From NCBI GenBank assembly GCA_031255155.1, contig JAIRTB010000098.1, positions 1 through 5,505 of the forward strand: a stretch of 5,505 nt of DNA, given 5' to 3'. A program made the translations under genes and the position numbers. This DNA is from Rickettsiales bacterium (GTDB lineage Bacteria; Pseudomonadota; Alphaproteobacteria; Rs-D84; CACZYB01). Below are positions 1-4,681 of the stretch, piece by piece. Each line of letters begins with the position of its first letter. The stretch's first letter is position 1. Under the pieces are notes generated by a model. The model ran no database searches. It was not told where the DNA came from and worked only from the letters and a program-made list of their open reading frames with translations.

Positions 1-227
1 CTCTTTATGTGTGCGGCGGAGGAACTATTCCTCTGCTGGCGGGATGGTTGCAATCCGGCATGAGCATAGGGGCCGCCAGCGCGTTTATGATAGCGGGACA
101 ATCTCTAAAAATCACGAACCTAGGGGCCGCGAAAATCGTTCTCGGCTTCAAACGCTTTCTTCTTTATATAGCCTTCGTGATAGTTTTTTCGCTGCTGACC
201 GGCCTGGCTGTCAATCTAGTTCAATAA
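1..227 (+). CDS. DUF318/ArsP-type permease, C-terminal end only
   Basis: This is the last part of an integral membrane permease whose 5' end lies outside the window. The open frame enters at base 3 and reads LYVCGGGTIPLLAGW, then SGMSIGAASAFMIAGQ and KITNLGAAKIVLG. The pattern 'CGGGTIP..' followed by 'GMSIGAA.AFM' is typical of the last repeat of the predicted permease family PF03773 (DUF318/ArsP_1). A final hydrophobic helix (FLLYIAFVIVFSLLTGLAVNLV) reaches the TAA stop at 225-227. Characterised or suspected members move arsenic compounds or metals such as Cu and Zn; the substrate here cannot be read from the sequence. It lies 69 bases upstream of larC1 on the same strand with no evident terminator between them, so the genes are probably cotranscribed. 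I infer a possible link to nickel handling. Family assignment is fairly sure; substrate is unknown. Confidence 0.75.
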   Translation, partial: LYVCGGGTIPLLAGWLQSGMSIGAASAFMIAGQSLKITNLGAAKIVLGFKRFLLYIAFVIVFSLLTGLAVNLVQ

Positions 228-296
228 CTAAAAAATTAAAAATCTTTAAACGAAGTATTGTCGAAAAAATGTAACCAAATAAAAAAAGGAAACGAA

Positions 297-1187
297 ATGA
301 ACGAAAAATTTTTATATTTTGACGGTTTCGGCGGCATTAGCGGAGATATGTCCGTCGCGGCTTTGCTTGACCTTGGGGCGGATAGAAAAAAACTGGACAA
401 GGTTCTGGAAAGTCTGAACTTGAAAGGCTTTCGCTACAACATTTCAAAAAAGGACAGCTACGGCATTTCCGGGTGTGATTTTGACGTTATCATTGAAGAT
501 AGTCATGAACACGAAGAACATCGTCACGAACATGGCGAAGATCACAATCACGGGCACGATCATCATGGGGAACATCATCACGAACACGGAAAACATCACC
601 ATCACAGCCACGATCATCATGACCACGATGAGCATCATCACGAGCATGTGGAGCATCATCATCACGAACACCGCAACCTCGCCGACGTTTATAAAATTAT
701 AGACGATGGCAAGATGAGCGATAGCGCCCGGGAGCTGGCAAAAAAGATATTCAAAATTGTGGCAGAAGCCGAAAGCAAGGCTCATGGACTGCCGATAGAA
801 GAAATTCATTTTCACGAAGTTGGCGCTCTTGATTCAATCGTCGATATTGTGTCGGCGGCGGTTTTATTCGACGATCTGGGAATCAGGGATTGCATTATCG
901 CCGGCCTGAACGAAGGGCGTGGGTTCGTGAAATGCCAGCATGGCATGCTTCCCGTTCCGGTCCCCGCGGTCTTGAATATAGCGGAACGCTATGGCATAAC
1001 TCTCCGCCAAGGCGAAATAGAGGGCGAGATGGTCACCCCGACCGGAATTGCCATCGCGGCCGCATTGAGGACGAGGGAGAGCCTGCCGAAAGCGTATAAA
1101 ATCGAAAAGAGCGGCATAGGGCTTGGCAAACGCGACTTCGGACGGGCTAATTTCCTCAGAGCGCTTGTTATAAGGGAAATAGAATGA
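297..1187 (+). CDS. larC: LarC1: N-terminal part of the LarC nickel insertion protein
   Basis: LarC is a CTP-dependent nickel cyclometallase that inserts Ni into pyridinium-3,5-bisthiocarboxylate mononucleotide to make the nickel-pincer cofactor of lactate racemase (LarA) family enzymes. The 296-residue product begins with the family signature YFDGFGGISGDM (residues 7-18). It also has IHFHEVGALDSIVDIV (170-185), GRGFVKCQHGMLPVPVPAVL (207-226) and EMVTPTGIAIAAALR (244-258). Residues 70-125 form a histidine-rich linker with 31 His in 56 positions, followed by the usual HRNLADVYKII. The ATG at 297 is chosen because AAAGGA (285-290) sits 6 bases upstream; an in-frame TTG at 258 would add 13 residues without family similarity. 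The gene ends in an ATGA overlap with larC2, which holds the rest of the protein. The LarC identity is near certain. The other lar genes (larA, larB, larE) are not in this window. Confidence 0.95.
   Translation: MNEKFLYFDGFGGISGDMSVAALLDLGADRKKLDKVLESLNLKGFRYNISKKDSYGISGCDFDVIIEDSHEHEEHRHEHGEDHNHGHDHHGEHHHEHGKHHHHSHDHHDHDEHHHEHVEHHHHEHRNLADVYKIIDDGKMSDSARELAKKIFKIVAEAESKAHGLPIEEIHFHEVGALDSIVDIVSAAVLFDDLGIRDCIIAGLNEGRGFVKCQHGMLPVPVPAVLNIAERYGITLRQGEIEGEMVTPTGIAIAAALRTRESLPKAYKIEKSGIGLGKRDFGRANFLRALVIREIE
504..671 (+). repeat. Histidine-codon-rich imperfect repeats inside larC1
   Basis: This stretch encodes residues 70-125 of LarC1, almost entirely His with Glu, Asp and Gly. At DNA level it is built from CAT/CAC runs. 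The 15-mer CATCATCACGAACAC occurs exactly at 573-587 and 657-671, with a two-mismatch copy at 633-647. Many LarC proteins have a shorter His-rich loop here, thought to hold nickel. The repeat structure suggests growth by slippage. Confidence 0.85.
1172..1177 (+). promoter_or_regulatory. Ribosome binding site for larC2 inside the end of larC1
   Basis: AAGGGA lies 6 bases before the larC2 ATG at 1184, within the last codons of larC1. With the ATGA overlap this supports separate or coupled initiation of larC2. Frameshifting then need not be the only way the second half is made. Confidence 0.6.
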
Positions 1188-1639
1188 AAGAAAGCGTCTT
1201 TGTTATCGAATGCACTTTGGACGATGCGACCGGAGAGGAACTGGGCTTTGTCATGGAGCGGTTGATTGATAAAGGCGCCCTGAACGTACAGTTTATTCCA
1301 TGCGTCATGAAGAAAAGCCGTCCTGCCTATATTATGCAGGTGCTTGCCGGCGAAACCCTGGTGCCGCTTATGGAAGATATTATTTTCCGGCAAACTACCA
1401 CTATCGGGCTTCGGAAATATCCGGTCGACCGGACATGCATGGAGAGGAAAAGCTTTTCCGTCAGTTTGCCGGAAGGTGATATAATTATAAAAAAATGCTG
1501 GATAAAGGATATTGTCCGATATTATCCGGAATACGAAAGCGTTAAAGAAGCCGCGATAAAATCGGGAACTCCTTTCAAGGCGATTTTTGACGCGGCCAAG
1601 CTAAAAGCCGAAAAAGAAGATGGTAAAAATGAAAGATAA
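1184..1639 (+). CDS. larC: LarC2: C-terminal (CTP-binding) part of LarC
   Basis: This 151-residue product matches the C-terminal domain of LarC. The opening VFVIECTLDDATGEELGFVMERL corresponds to the family's 'ETNIDDMNPE..GYVMEKL' pattern, GALNVQFIPCVMKKSRPAY to its 'GALDV..TPI.MKKNRP' pattern, and IIFRQTTTIGLRKYPVDR to the 'IIF.ETTTIG.R...V.R' motif. In Lactiplantibacillus plantarum this region (LarC2) binds CTP and is joined to LarC1 by a programmed ribosomal frameshift. Here the frame is -1 relative to larC1. The two genes overlap by ATGA, and no canonical X-XXY-YYZ slippery heptamer is visible in the shared open stretch (1151-1187). The fitting ribosome site at 1172-1177 favours reinitiation and a two-subunit LarC. 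Identity is very sure; the mode of expression is inference. Confidence 0.93.
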   Translation: MKESVFVIECTLDDATGEELGFVMERLIDKGALNVQFIPCVMKKSRPAYIMQVLAGETLVPLMEDIIFRQTTTIGLRKYPVDRTCMERKSFSVSLPEGDIIIKKCWIKDIVRYYPEYESVKEAAIKSGTPFKAIFDAAKLKAEKEDGKNER

Positions 1640-1694
1640 AACAATGCCTAAATTTGCATATTGGAAATCCGCATCGAAAATACGGCGCCGTTAA
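1629..1694 (+). CDS. 21-codon ORF overlapping the end of larC2, possible stump of a lost operon gene
   Basis: An ATG at 1629 overlaps the last codons of larC2 (ATGAAAGATAA), the arrangement expected of a translationally coupled next gene. It then stops after 21 codons (MKDKTMPKFAYWKSASKIRRR). The stop at 1692-1694 falls on the stop codon of the convergent gene at 1691. I do not recognise the peptide. larC is often followed by other lar genes such as larE, but nothing here matches the LarE N-terminus with its SGGVDS loop. It could be a truncated gene, a tiny real gene, or chance. The upstream ribosome site is weak. Confidence 0.25.
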   Translation: MKDKTMPKFAYWKSASKIRRR

Positions 1695-2257
1695 ACGATG
1701 ATCGCCAAGTTGTCCATGGTCCCTTTGCTGGCGCGTATGGAAACTCCGATAATGATAAGAAGCTCATAGCTCTCGCGAGAACCGGGACCCGAGCCGCGTC
1801 CGCACCCGCTTGCGCATGGATCCAAAAGGTGGGAAGTGTTGATGTTCATCCTGGTGACCAGATGGTCGTCGTCAAGCAGTGTGTATATGATTTCGCCGTT
1901 GTGGGTATTGCAAACCTCGTGAGGCCCTTGTGGCCGCTTCAAAGCGTCAAGCAAGGTCTTCATGCGGTTGTCGATGTCGGCGTGAGGCGTTTCAAGCAGT
2001 TCCGGATGTAAAATCTGCACGTCCAAGTCGGCGAGGAGGTTCAGCTCGGGCGTGATGATGGGAAAAAACTTGGCGCCGCCGACCTCGCGTATGCCGCGTC
2101 CTTTTTGGACAAGCTTCTCGCGGATAACGGAATACGGAGCGATCTCGGTAAGGCGCCTCAGCTGGGGGCTCAAAGCCGTGCGTATGTCGTCAAGATGCTG
2201 AGTGCGCCTTTTCGGATTGATCTTGACCTCTCCATTATAAATCAGCTTGAATTTCAT
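1691..2257 (-). CDS. Conserved hypothetical protein with RusA-like DxDN..K motif
   Basis: The 188-residue product starts at the ATG at 2255-2257, with AGGAG 6 bases upstream on the minus strand. I know similar proteins only as conserved hypotheticals in proteobacteria. Residues 94-105 read DIDNRMKTLLDA and are followed by LLDDDHLV (127-134). This matches the 'D.DN..K...DAL ... DD..V' layout of RusA-type Holliday junction resolvases, where the acidic residues bind the catalytic metal. The spacing D94-D96-K100 equals the D70-D72-K76 spacing of Escherichia coli RusA. The protein is longer than RusA (about 120 residues) and has extra N-terminal sequence, including FFPIITPELNLLADLDVQIL. The RusA-like fold is inference from this motif; substrate and activity are unknown. 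It lies 103 bases downstream of the lipoprotein gene on the same strand, with no clear terminator between them. It converges on the lar genes. Confidence 0.7.
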   Translation of the reverse strand: MKFKLIYNGEVKINPKRRTQHLDDIRTALSPQLRRLTEIAPYSVIREKLVQKGRGIREVGGAKFFPIITPELNLLADLDVQILHPELLETPHADIDNRMKTLLDALKRPQGPHEVCNTHNGEIIYTLLDDDHLVTRMNINTSHLLDPCASGCGRGSGPGSRESYELLIIIGVSIRASKGTMDNLAIIV

Positions 2258-2360
2258 GCAACTCTCCTAAACGCGACGGCCCCGATCTATAAACGCACAA
2301 GCAACGATAAAACTCGCTCCAAGAACACGGTGCGCGCACGCAGACCCGCCACAAATCGGC

Positions 2361-3038
2361 TCAATACCTCGGAGGAGGAGCGCCGACCCCGGGCGAAGAC
2401 GAGGGATAGTTTGCATTGCTGGCCTCGCCAAGGCCCAGTCCGCCGGGTTCATGCTTAGACGGGGAAGTCATCGATTGCAAAGAGCTTGCGCCCGCCGCCG
2501 GACCGTTCGAAACCGGCACGCCGCCCACCGATACCGGACCAACCCCGGCCGCCGCGTTGACGCCCGGAGGCAGGCGATTCAATCCATACCTGTCGATCTT
2601 GTCTTTTTCCGTGTTCGCTATTTTAAGGTTTGGCGGCATGGGCGATACATTCAAAGTCACGACAGTACCGTCCAAGGAAGAAGGGTTGATCTGCACCATA
2701 GTCGCGCGCTTTCCGCGGACATAGCTCATTGCGGCGGAAGAGCCGCGCACGCTGGTGATCTCGTCCCACCCGAAACGGGGCATCTCGCTGATATAGAAAT
2801 CGAACACGCCCGAAACGCCGTATGGAACGGTATAGGTGATCTTGCCGACCCAATCGTCGCCGCGGCCGTAAATAGAGGTGTGGTCAAGAATCATGTTGGC
2901 GCGCTCCGGAATGGGAATGTCGGAAAACTCGGCGAAAGCATAGGGCAAGTCGTTGCCAACAGGCTTTCCGCCCATTTGCTCTGTCATGGGCGAGCAGGCG
3001 CCAAAAACAAAAGCGGCCAAAATCGATAGTTTTCTCAT
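2361..3038 (-). CDS. Predicted lipoprotein of a conserved alphaproteobacterial type
   Basis: The 225-residue product starts at the ATG at 3036-3038, preceded by a perfect AGGAGG only 4 bases away. An upstream in-frame start at 3071 lies in the promoter and is unlikely. Residues 1-15 (MRKLSILAAFVFGAC) form a lipoprotein signal peptide with a slightly atypical lipobox FGAC, so Cys15 would be lipidated after cleavage. The mature part has a conserved core (about 30-135): LPYAFAEFSDIPIP, then FDFYISEMPRFGWDEITSVRG, then a short beta-rich end VVTLNVSPMP. I recall this 'FY..EMP.FGW.EITSVR' pattern from alphaproteobacterial envelope lipoproteins of unknown function. The tail (155-225) is Gly/Pro/Ser-rich low complexity, probably disordered. 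Location in the cell envelope is inferred from the signal. No function can be given. Confidence 0.85.
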   Translation of the reverse strand: MRKLSILAAFVFGACSPMTEQMGGKPVGNDLPYAFAEFSDIPIPERANMILDHTSIYGRGDDWVGKITYTVPYGVSGVFDFYISEMPRFGWDEITSVRGSSAAMSYVRGKRATMVQINPSSLDGTVVTLNVSPMPPNLKIANTEKDKIDRYGLNRLPPGVNAAAGVGPVSVGGVPVSNGPAAGASSLQSMTSPSKHEPGGLGLGEASNANYPSSSPGVGAPPPRY

Positions 3039-3056
3039 GTATCCTCCTGTCATCGG

Positions 3057-3090
3057 ATTATAGTATAACACGATTCGCGCGCAAGGGCAA
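3057..3090 (-). promoter_or_regulatory. Probable sigma70-type promoter of the lipoprotein gene
   Basis: On the minus strand, TTGCCC (3085-3090) is followed after 17 bases by TATACT (3062-3067). An overlapping TATAAT (3057-3062) is 16 bases from an alternative TTGCGC. Either gives a short leader before the AGGAGG site and the ATG at 3038. Confidence 0.6.
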
Positions 3091-3146
3091 GGCTTTTTTG
3101 CCGACCGTCGATCCCCTAGCGAAAACTAGCGCCAATGCCTGAACTT

Positions 3147-3181
3147 AAAAGATTTTCCGGCGAAATCCCCGGTATGGAATC
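3147..3181 (-). terminator. Possible weak terminator after rpmB-rpmG
   Basis: About 50 bases downstream of rpmG, on the minus strand, GATT...CCGG pairs with CCGG...AATC around an 8-base loop, with an uneven internal bulge, and is followed by TTTT. The U run is short and the stem imperfect, so this is a tentative call. The rest of the 194-base gap (3039-3232) holds only the lipoprotein promoter and no gene that I can see. Confidence 0.3.
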
Positions 3182-3232
3182 AAACACTCTCGAACCCGGC
3201 GCATCGAATATTCAATAGCCGCCCGGCCGTTT

Positions 3233-3403
3233 CTAAATCTTGTTTTCTACAAAAAGCTCGTGCTTGCGGGTCTTCTTGTCGTATTTCCGGAACGAAAGCT
3301 TTTCCTGGGTGTTGGCCGACTTGGGATTGCGATATGTGGTATAGAAAGTGCCCGTGTCCGGATTGCGCAGTTTGATAAGGATTTTCGCGGTTTTTTTAGC
3401 CAT
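3233..3403 (-). CDS. rpmG: 50S ribosomal protein bL33
   Basis: This 56-residue protein reads MAKKTAKILIKLRNPDTGTF, then YTTYRNPKSANTQEKLSFRK and YDKKTRKHELFVENKI. It is a component of the large ribosomal subunit near the E site. The pattern 'TGTFY.T..NP......EKLSFRKYD...RKH..F.E.KI' is diagnostic for bL33 and resembles alphaproteobacterial versions. The two CxxC zinc motifs of the other bL33 type are absent, so this is the zinc-independent form. It begins one base after the rpmB stop codon, with GGGAG 6 bases before its ATG inside the end of rpmB, so it is cotranscribed and probably translationally coupled. Length is normal. Confidence 0.96.
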   Translation of the reverse strand: MAKKTAKILIKLRNPDTGTFYTTYRNPKSANTQEKLSFRKYDKKTRKHELFVENKI

Positions 3404-3404
3404 C

Positions 3405-3698
3405 TCATGCTCCCTTTTTCTCGGCTGCGCCCGCTATGCGGGCCTTGATGCGCAAAGCCTCCGGCGAAAGGCGGGAATTTCCGCGGCCAAGGAGATAGGA
3501 ATCGATCCCCCCGTTTTTCTCTACGCTTTTGATTGCGCGTGCCGAAGCGCGGAATTTGACGCGGACGCCCAAAATGTCGCTGAAAAACGAAGCGTCTTGC
3601 AGATTGGGGTTGAATACGCGCTTGGTCTTGCGCTCCGAGTGTGAAACATTGTGGCCCGACAAAGGCTTTGTCCCAAGAATTTGGCATAGGCGCGGCAT
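3405..3698 (-). CDS. rpmB: 50S ribosomal protein bL28
   Basis: The 97-residue product is the large-subunit protein bL28. Recognisable parts are MPRLCQILGTKPLSGHNVSH (1-20), ERKTKRVFNPNLQ (22-34), and the alphaproteobacterial-style middle and C-terminus SVEKNGGIDSYLL (58-70) and LSPEALRIKARI (77-88). The start at 3696-3698 is chosen because the MPRLCQ beginning matches the family and AAGGA lies 9 bases upstream. The longer open frame to 3761 runs through the promoter. It is the first gene of the rpmB-rpmG pair. Length is normal for Alphaproteobacteria (about 95-100). Confidence 0.96.
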   Translation of the reverse strand: MPRLCQILGTKPLSGHNVSHSERKTKRVFNPNLQDASFFSDILGVRVKFRASARAIKSVEKNGGIDSYLLGRGNSRLSPEALRIKARIAGAAEKKGA

Positions 3699-3732
3699 GG
3701 CGAATATTCCTTGAATTTGCAAAAACACAAGG

Positions 3733-3761
3733 ATATTATAGGCCCGTCGGGCAAAAGTCAA
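3733..3761 (-). promoter_or_regulatory. Sigma70-type promoter of rpmB-rpmG
   Basis: On the minus strand, TTGACT (3756-3761) is followed after 15 bases by a perfect TATAAT (3735-3740), or after 17 bases by the overlapping TAATAT (3733-3738). This predicts a leader of about 30 bases before the rpmB ATG. The spacer contains the palindrome GCCCGTCGGGC (3742-3752). Confidence 0.7.
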
Positions 3762-3836
3762 GTTTATTTTTCGCTGGGTGGTTTAACATGGCGCGATTCC
3801 CGGACTTTTATGTAATTTATGAAAGGAAATTCAATA

Positions 3837-3971
3837 ATGCCAAGGCCCGCCGATAAGAAATCCCTGCTGGAACTTTCGCAAAAGAATCTTGATTTTCTGC
3901 TTGTTCAAACTCAAAGTAAGGGCGCAGTCCGAAAGCGGCTCGCGAATGGCCTGGGCTATTTCGACATATAG
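3837..3971 (+). pseudogene. Truncated ClbS/DfsB (DUF1706)-like N-terminus
   Basis: A 44-codon ORF starts at the ATG at 3837 with AAAGGAAA about 10 bases upstream. Its first residues, MPRPADKKSLLELSQKNLDF, closely follow the usual start of ClbS/DfsB family proteins ('M.RP.TK.ELLELS..N...LL'). Complete members have about 170 residues and include ClbS, which protects cells from colibactin. After about residue 25 the resemblance ends, and the frame stops at 3969-3971 inside the 3' end of the convergent HD-domain gene. No continuation appears in the other plus-strand frames. I infer a decayed or recombined remnant. It could instead be an unrelated small protein, since the evidence is only one short N-terminal match. 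Confidence 0.4.
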
Positions 3972-4591
3972 TCGTATTTCATGGCGGCGGCCTCTTGCAC
4001 GAAATCGGGCAGGATAAGATAGACATTGCGCCCACACTTTGCGTCGAATTTGGCTTTCAGGCGGCAAAGGTAAAGGAATCGCGCCATGTCGCCGGGCATC
4101 TGTCCATAGCGGAACATGGAATCGATCATCCGCTGCTCGATAAAGACAAAGCCTTCTTTAAGGGCCGTGTTGTCGGCAAGCTGGACCAGCATGTCATAGT
4201 CGTCGAAAGGGGCCGAGGCCGAAACCCGGATGCAAAGCTCCTCGTCCGCGGGGCTCAACCCGGCCCAGTCGCCCTTTTTTATGGCTTTCGAGCTTATGAA
4301 GTGTGTAATGGCGAACCTGGCGTATTCCAAAGCGCCGCGGCTTTCAAGGAACCTGTACCCGCAAGGTCCGTGCATGAATACCGACGCCGGAGCGTTCGCC
4401 TCGGGATAGCTCCGCCCTGCATCGTGCAATAGGGTTGCGTTATAGGCGAATTCTGCGTCCATGCCGCAGGCCGAGGCCACGGCCCTTGCGAATTGGGCGG
4501 CTTTCCGGGAATGGACCGCCCACCCGTCGGTTCCGCCGGAGGCGATGCATTCCGCGAGCGCCTCGTCAAGCAATTTTTCCGCGTTTCGCAT
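3956..4591 (-). CDS. HD-domain phosphohydrolase family protein
   Basis: The 211-residue product has the metal-binding layout of the HD superfamily: H27 (WAVHSRK), H56-D57 (NATLLHDAGRSYPEA), H74 (FMHGPCGYRFLESRG), H97 (FAITHFISSKAI) and D140 (VQLADNTALKEG). HD proteins use these residues to bind metal and usually hydrolyse phosphate esters of nucleotides or related compounds; the substrate here cannot be told. The C-terminal third (RYGQMPGDMARFLYLCRLKAKF) is helical with no motif I recognise. The ATG at 4589-4591 is the first in frame and has no Shine-Dalgarno sequence. A strong promoter ends only 6 bases upstream of it, suggesting a leaderless mRNA. The gene is divergent from the M23 peptidase gene, and its 3' end overlaps the remnant ORF ending at 3971 by 16 bases. 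Confidence 0.82.
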   Translation of the reverse strand: MRNAEKLLDEALAECIASGGTDGWAVHSRKAAQFARAVASACGMDAEFAYNATLLHDAGRSYPEANAPASVFMHGPCGYRFLESRGALEYARFAITHFISSKAIKKGDWAGLSPADEELCIRVSASAPFDDYDMLVQLADNTALKEGFVFIEQRMIDSMFRYGQMPGDMARFLYLCRLKAKFDAKCGRNVYLILPDFVQEAAAMKYDYMSK

Positions 4592-4597
4592 GCGGGC

Positions 4598-4625
4598 ATT
4601 TTATAGGCCCTTGCCGCCCTGTCAA
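4598..4625 (-). promoter_or_regulatory. Strong sigma70-type promoter of the HD-domain gene
   Basis: On the minus strand, consensus TTGACA (4620-4625) is followed after 16 bases by TAAAAT (4598-4603). The -10 element ends 6 bases before the ATG at 4591, so transcription should begin at or next to the start codon. Confidence 0.65.
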
Positions 4626-4635
4626 TATAAAAAGC

Positions 4636-4662
4636 TTGAAATGCGGGTCGTTTTGTGATAGT
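4636..4662 (+). promoter_or_regulatory. Possible promoter of the M23 peptidase gene
   Basis: TTGAAA (4636-4641) is followed after 15 bases by GATAGT (4657-4662), which is preceded by TGT as in an extended -10 element. The match is moderate. It lies in the 90-base divergent gap, back to back with the HD gene promoter. Confidence 0.35.
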
Positions 4663-4681
4663 TTCATGGGCAAAGGAAAAT

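Noticed and set aside
258..296. Longer larC1 start at the TTG at 258
   Set aside because: The added residues lie in the AT-rich gap and do not match LarC; the ATG at 297 has a good ribosome site.
444..815. Minus-strand open frame of 123 codons with Met/Val-rich, membrane-like segments
   Set aside because: It is the antisense of the His-rich part of larC1: CAT/CAC codons read backwards give ATG/GTG, that is Met and Val. It has no family resemblance.
2330..2339. Palindrome GTGCGCGCAC between the lipoprotein and RusA-like genes as a terminator
   Set aside because: It has no loop and no following U run; alternating GC-rich sequence of this kind arises easily by chance.
2451..3029. Plus-strand open frame of 192 codons opposite the lipoprotein gene
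   Set aside because: Arg/His-rich shadow of a GC-rich gene; the opposite strand has a signal peptide, promoter and ribosome site.
3116..3130. Repeat CTAGC-GAAAA-CTAGC as a hairpin or terminator
   Set aside because: The stem is only four bases (CTAG), with no U run on either strand.
3195..3215. Minus-strand GGGTTCGAGAG resembling a tRNA T-arm
   Set aside because: The 3' half of the stem does not pair, and no acceptor, anticodon or D arm is found nearby.
3788..3856. Small plus-strand ORF MARFPDFYVIYERKFNNAKARR overlapping the remnant's start
   Set aside because: No clear ribosome site at usable spacing, no family resemblance, and no leader-peptide signs such as runs of one amino acid codon.
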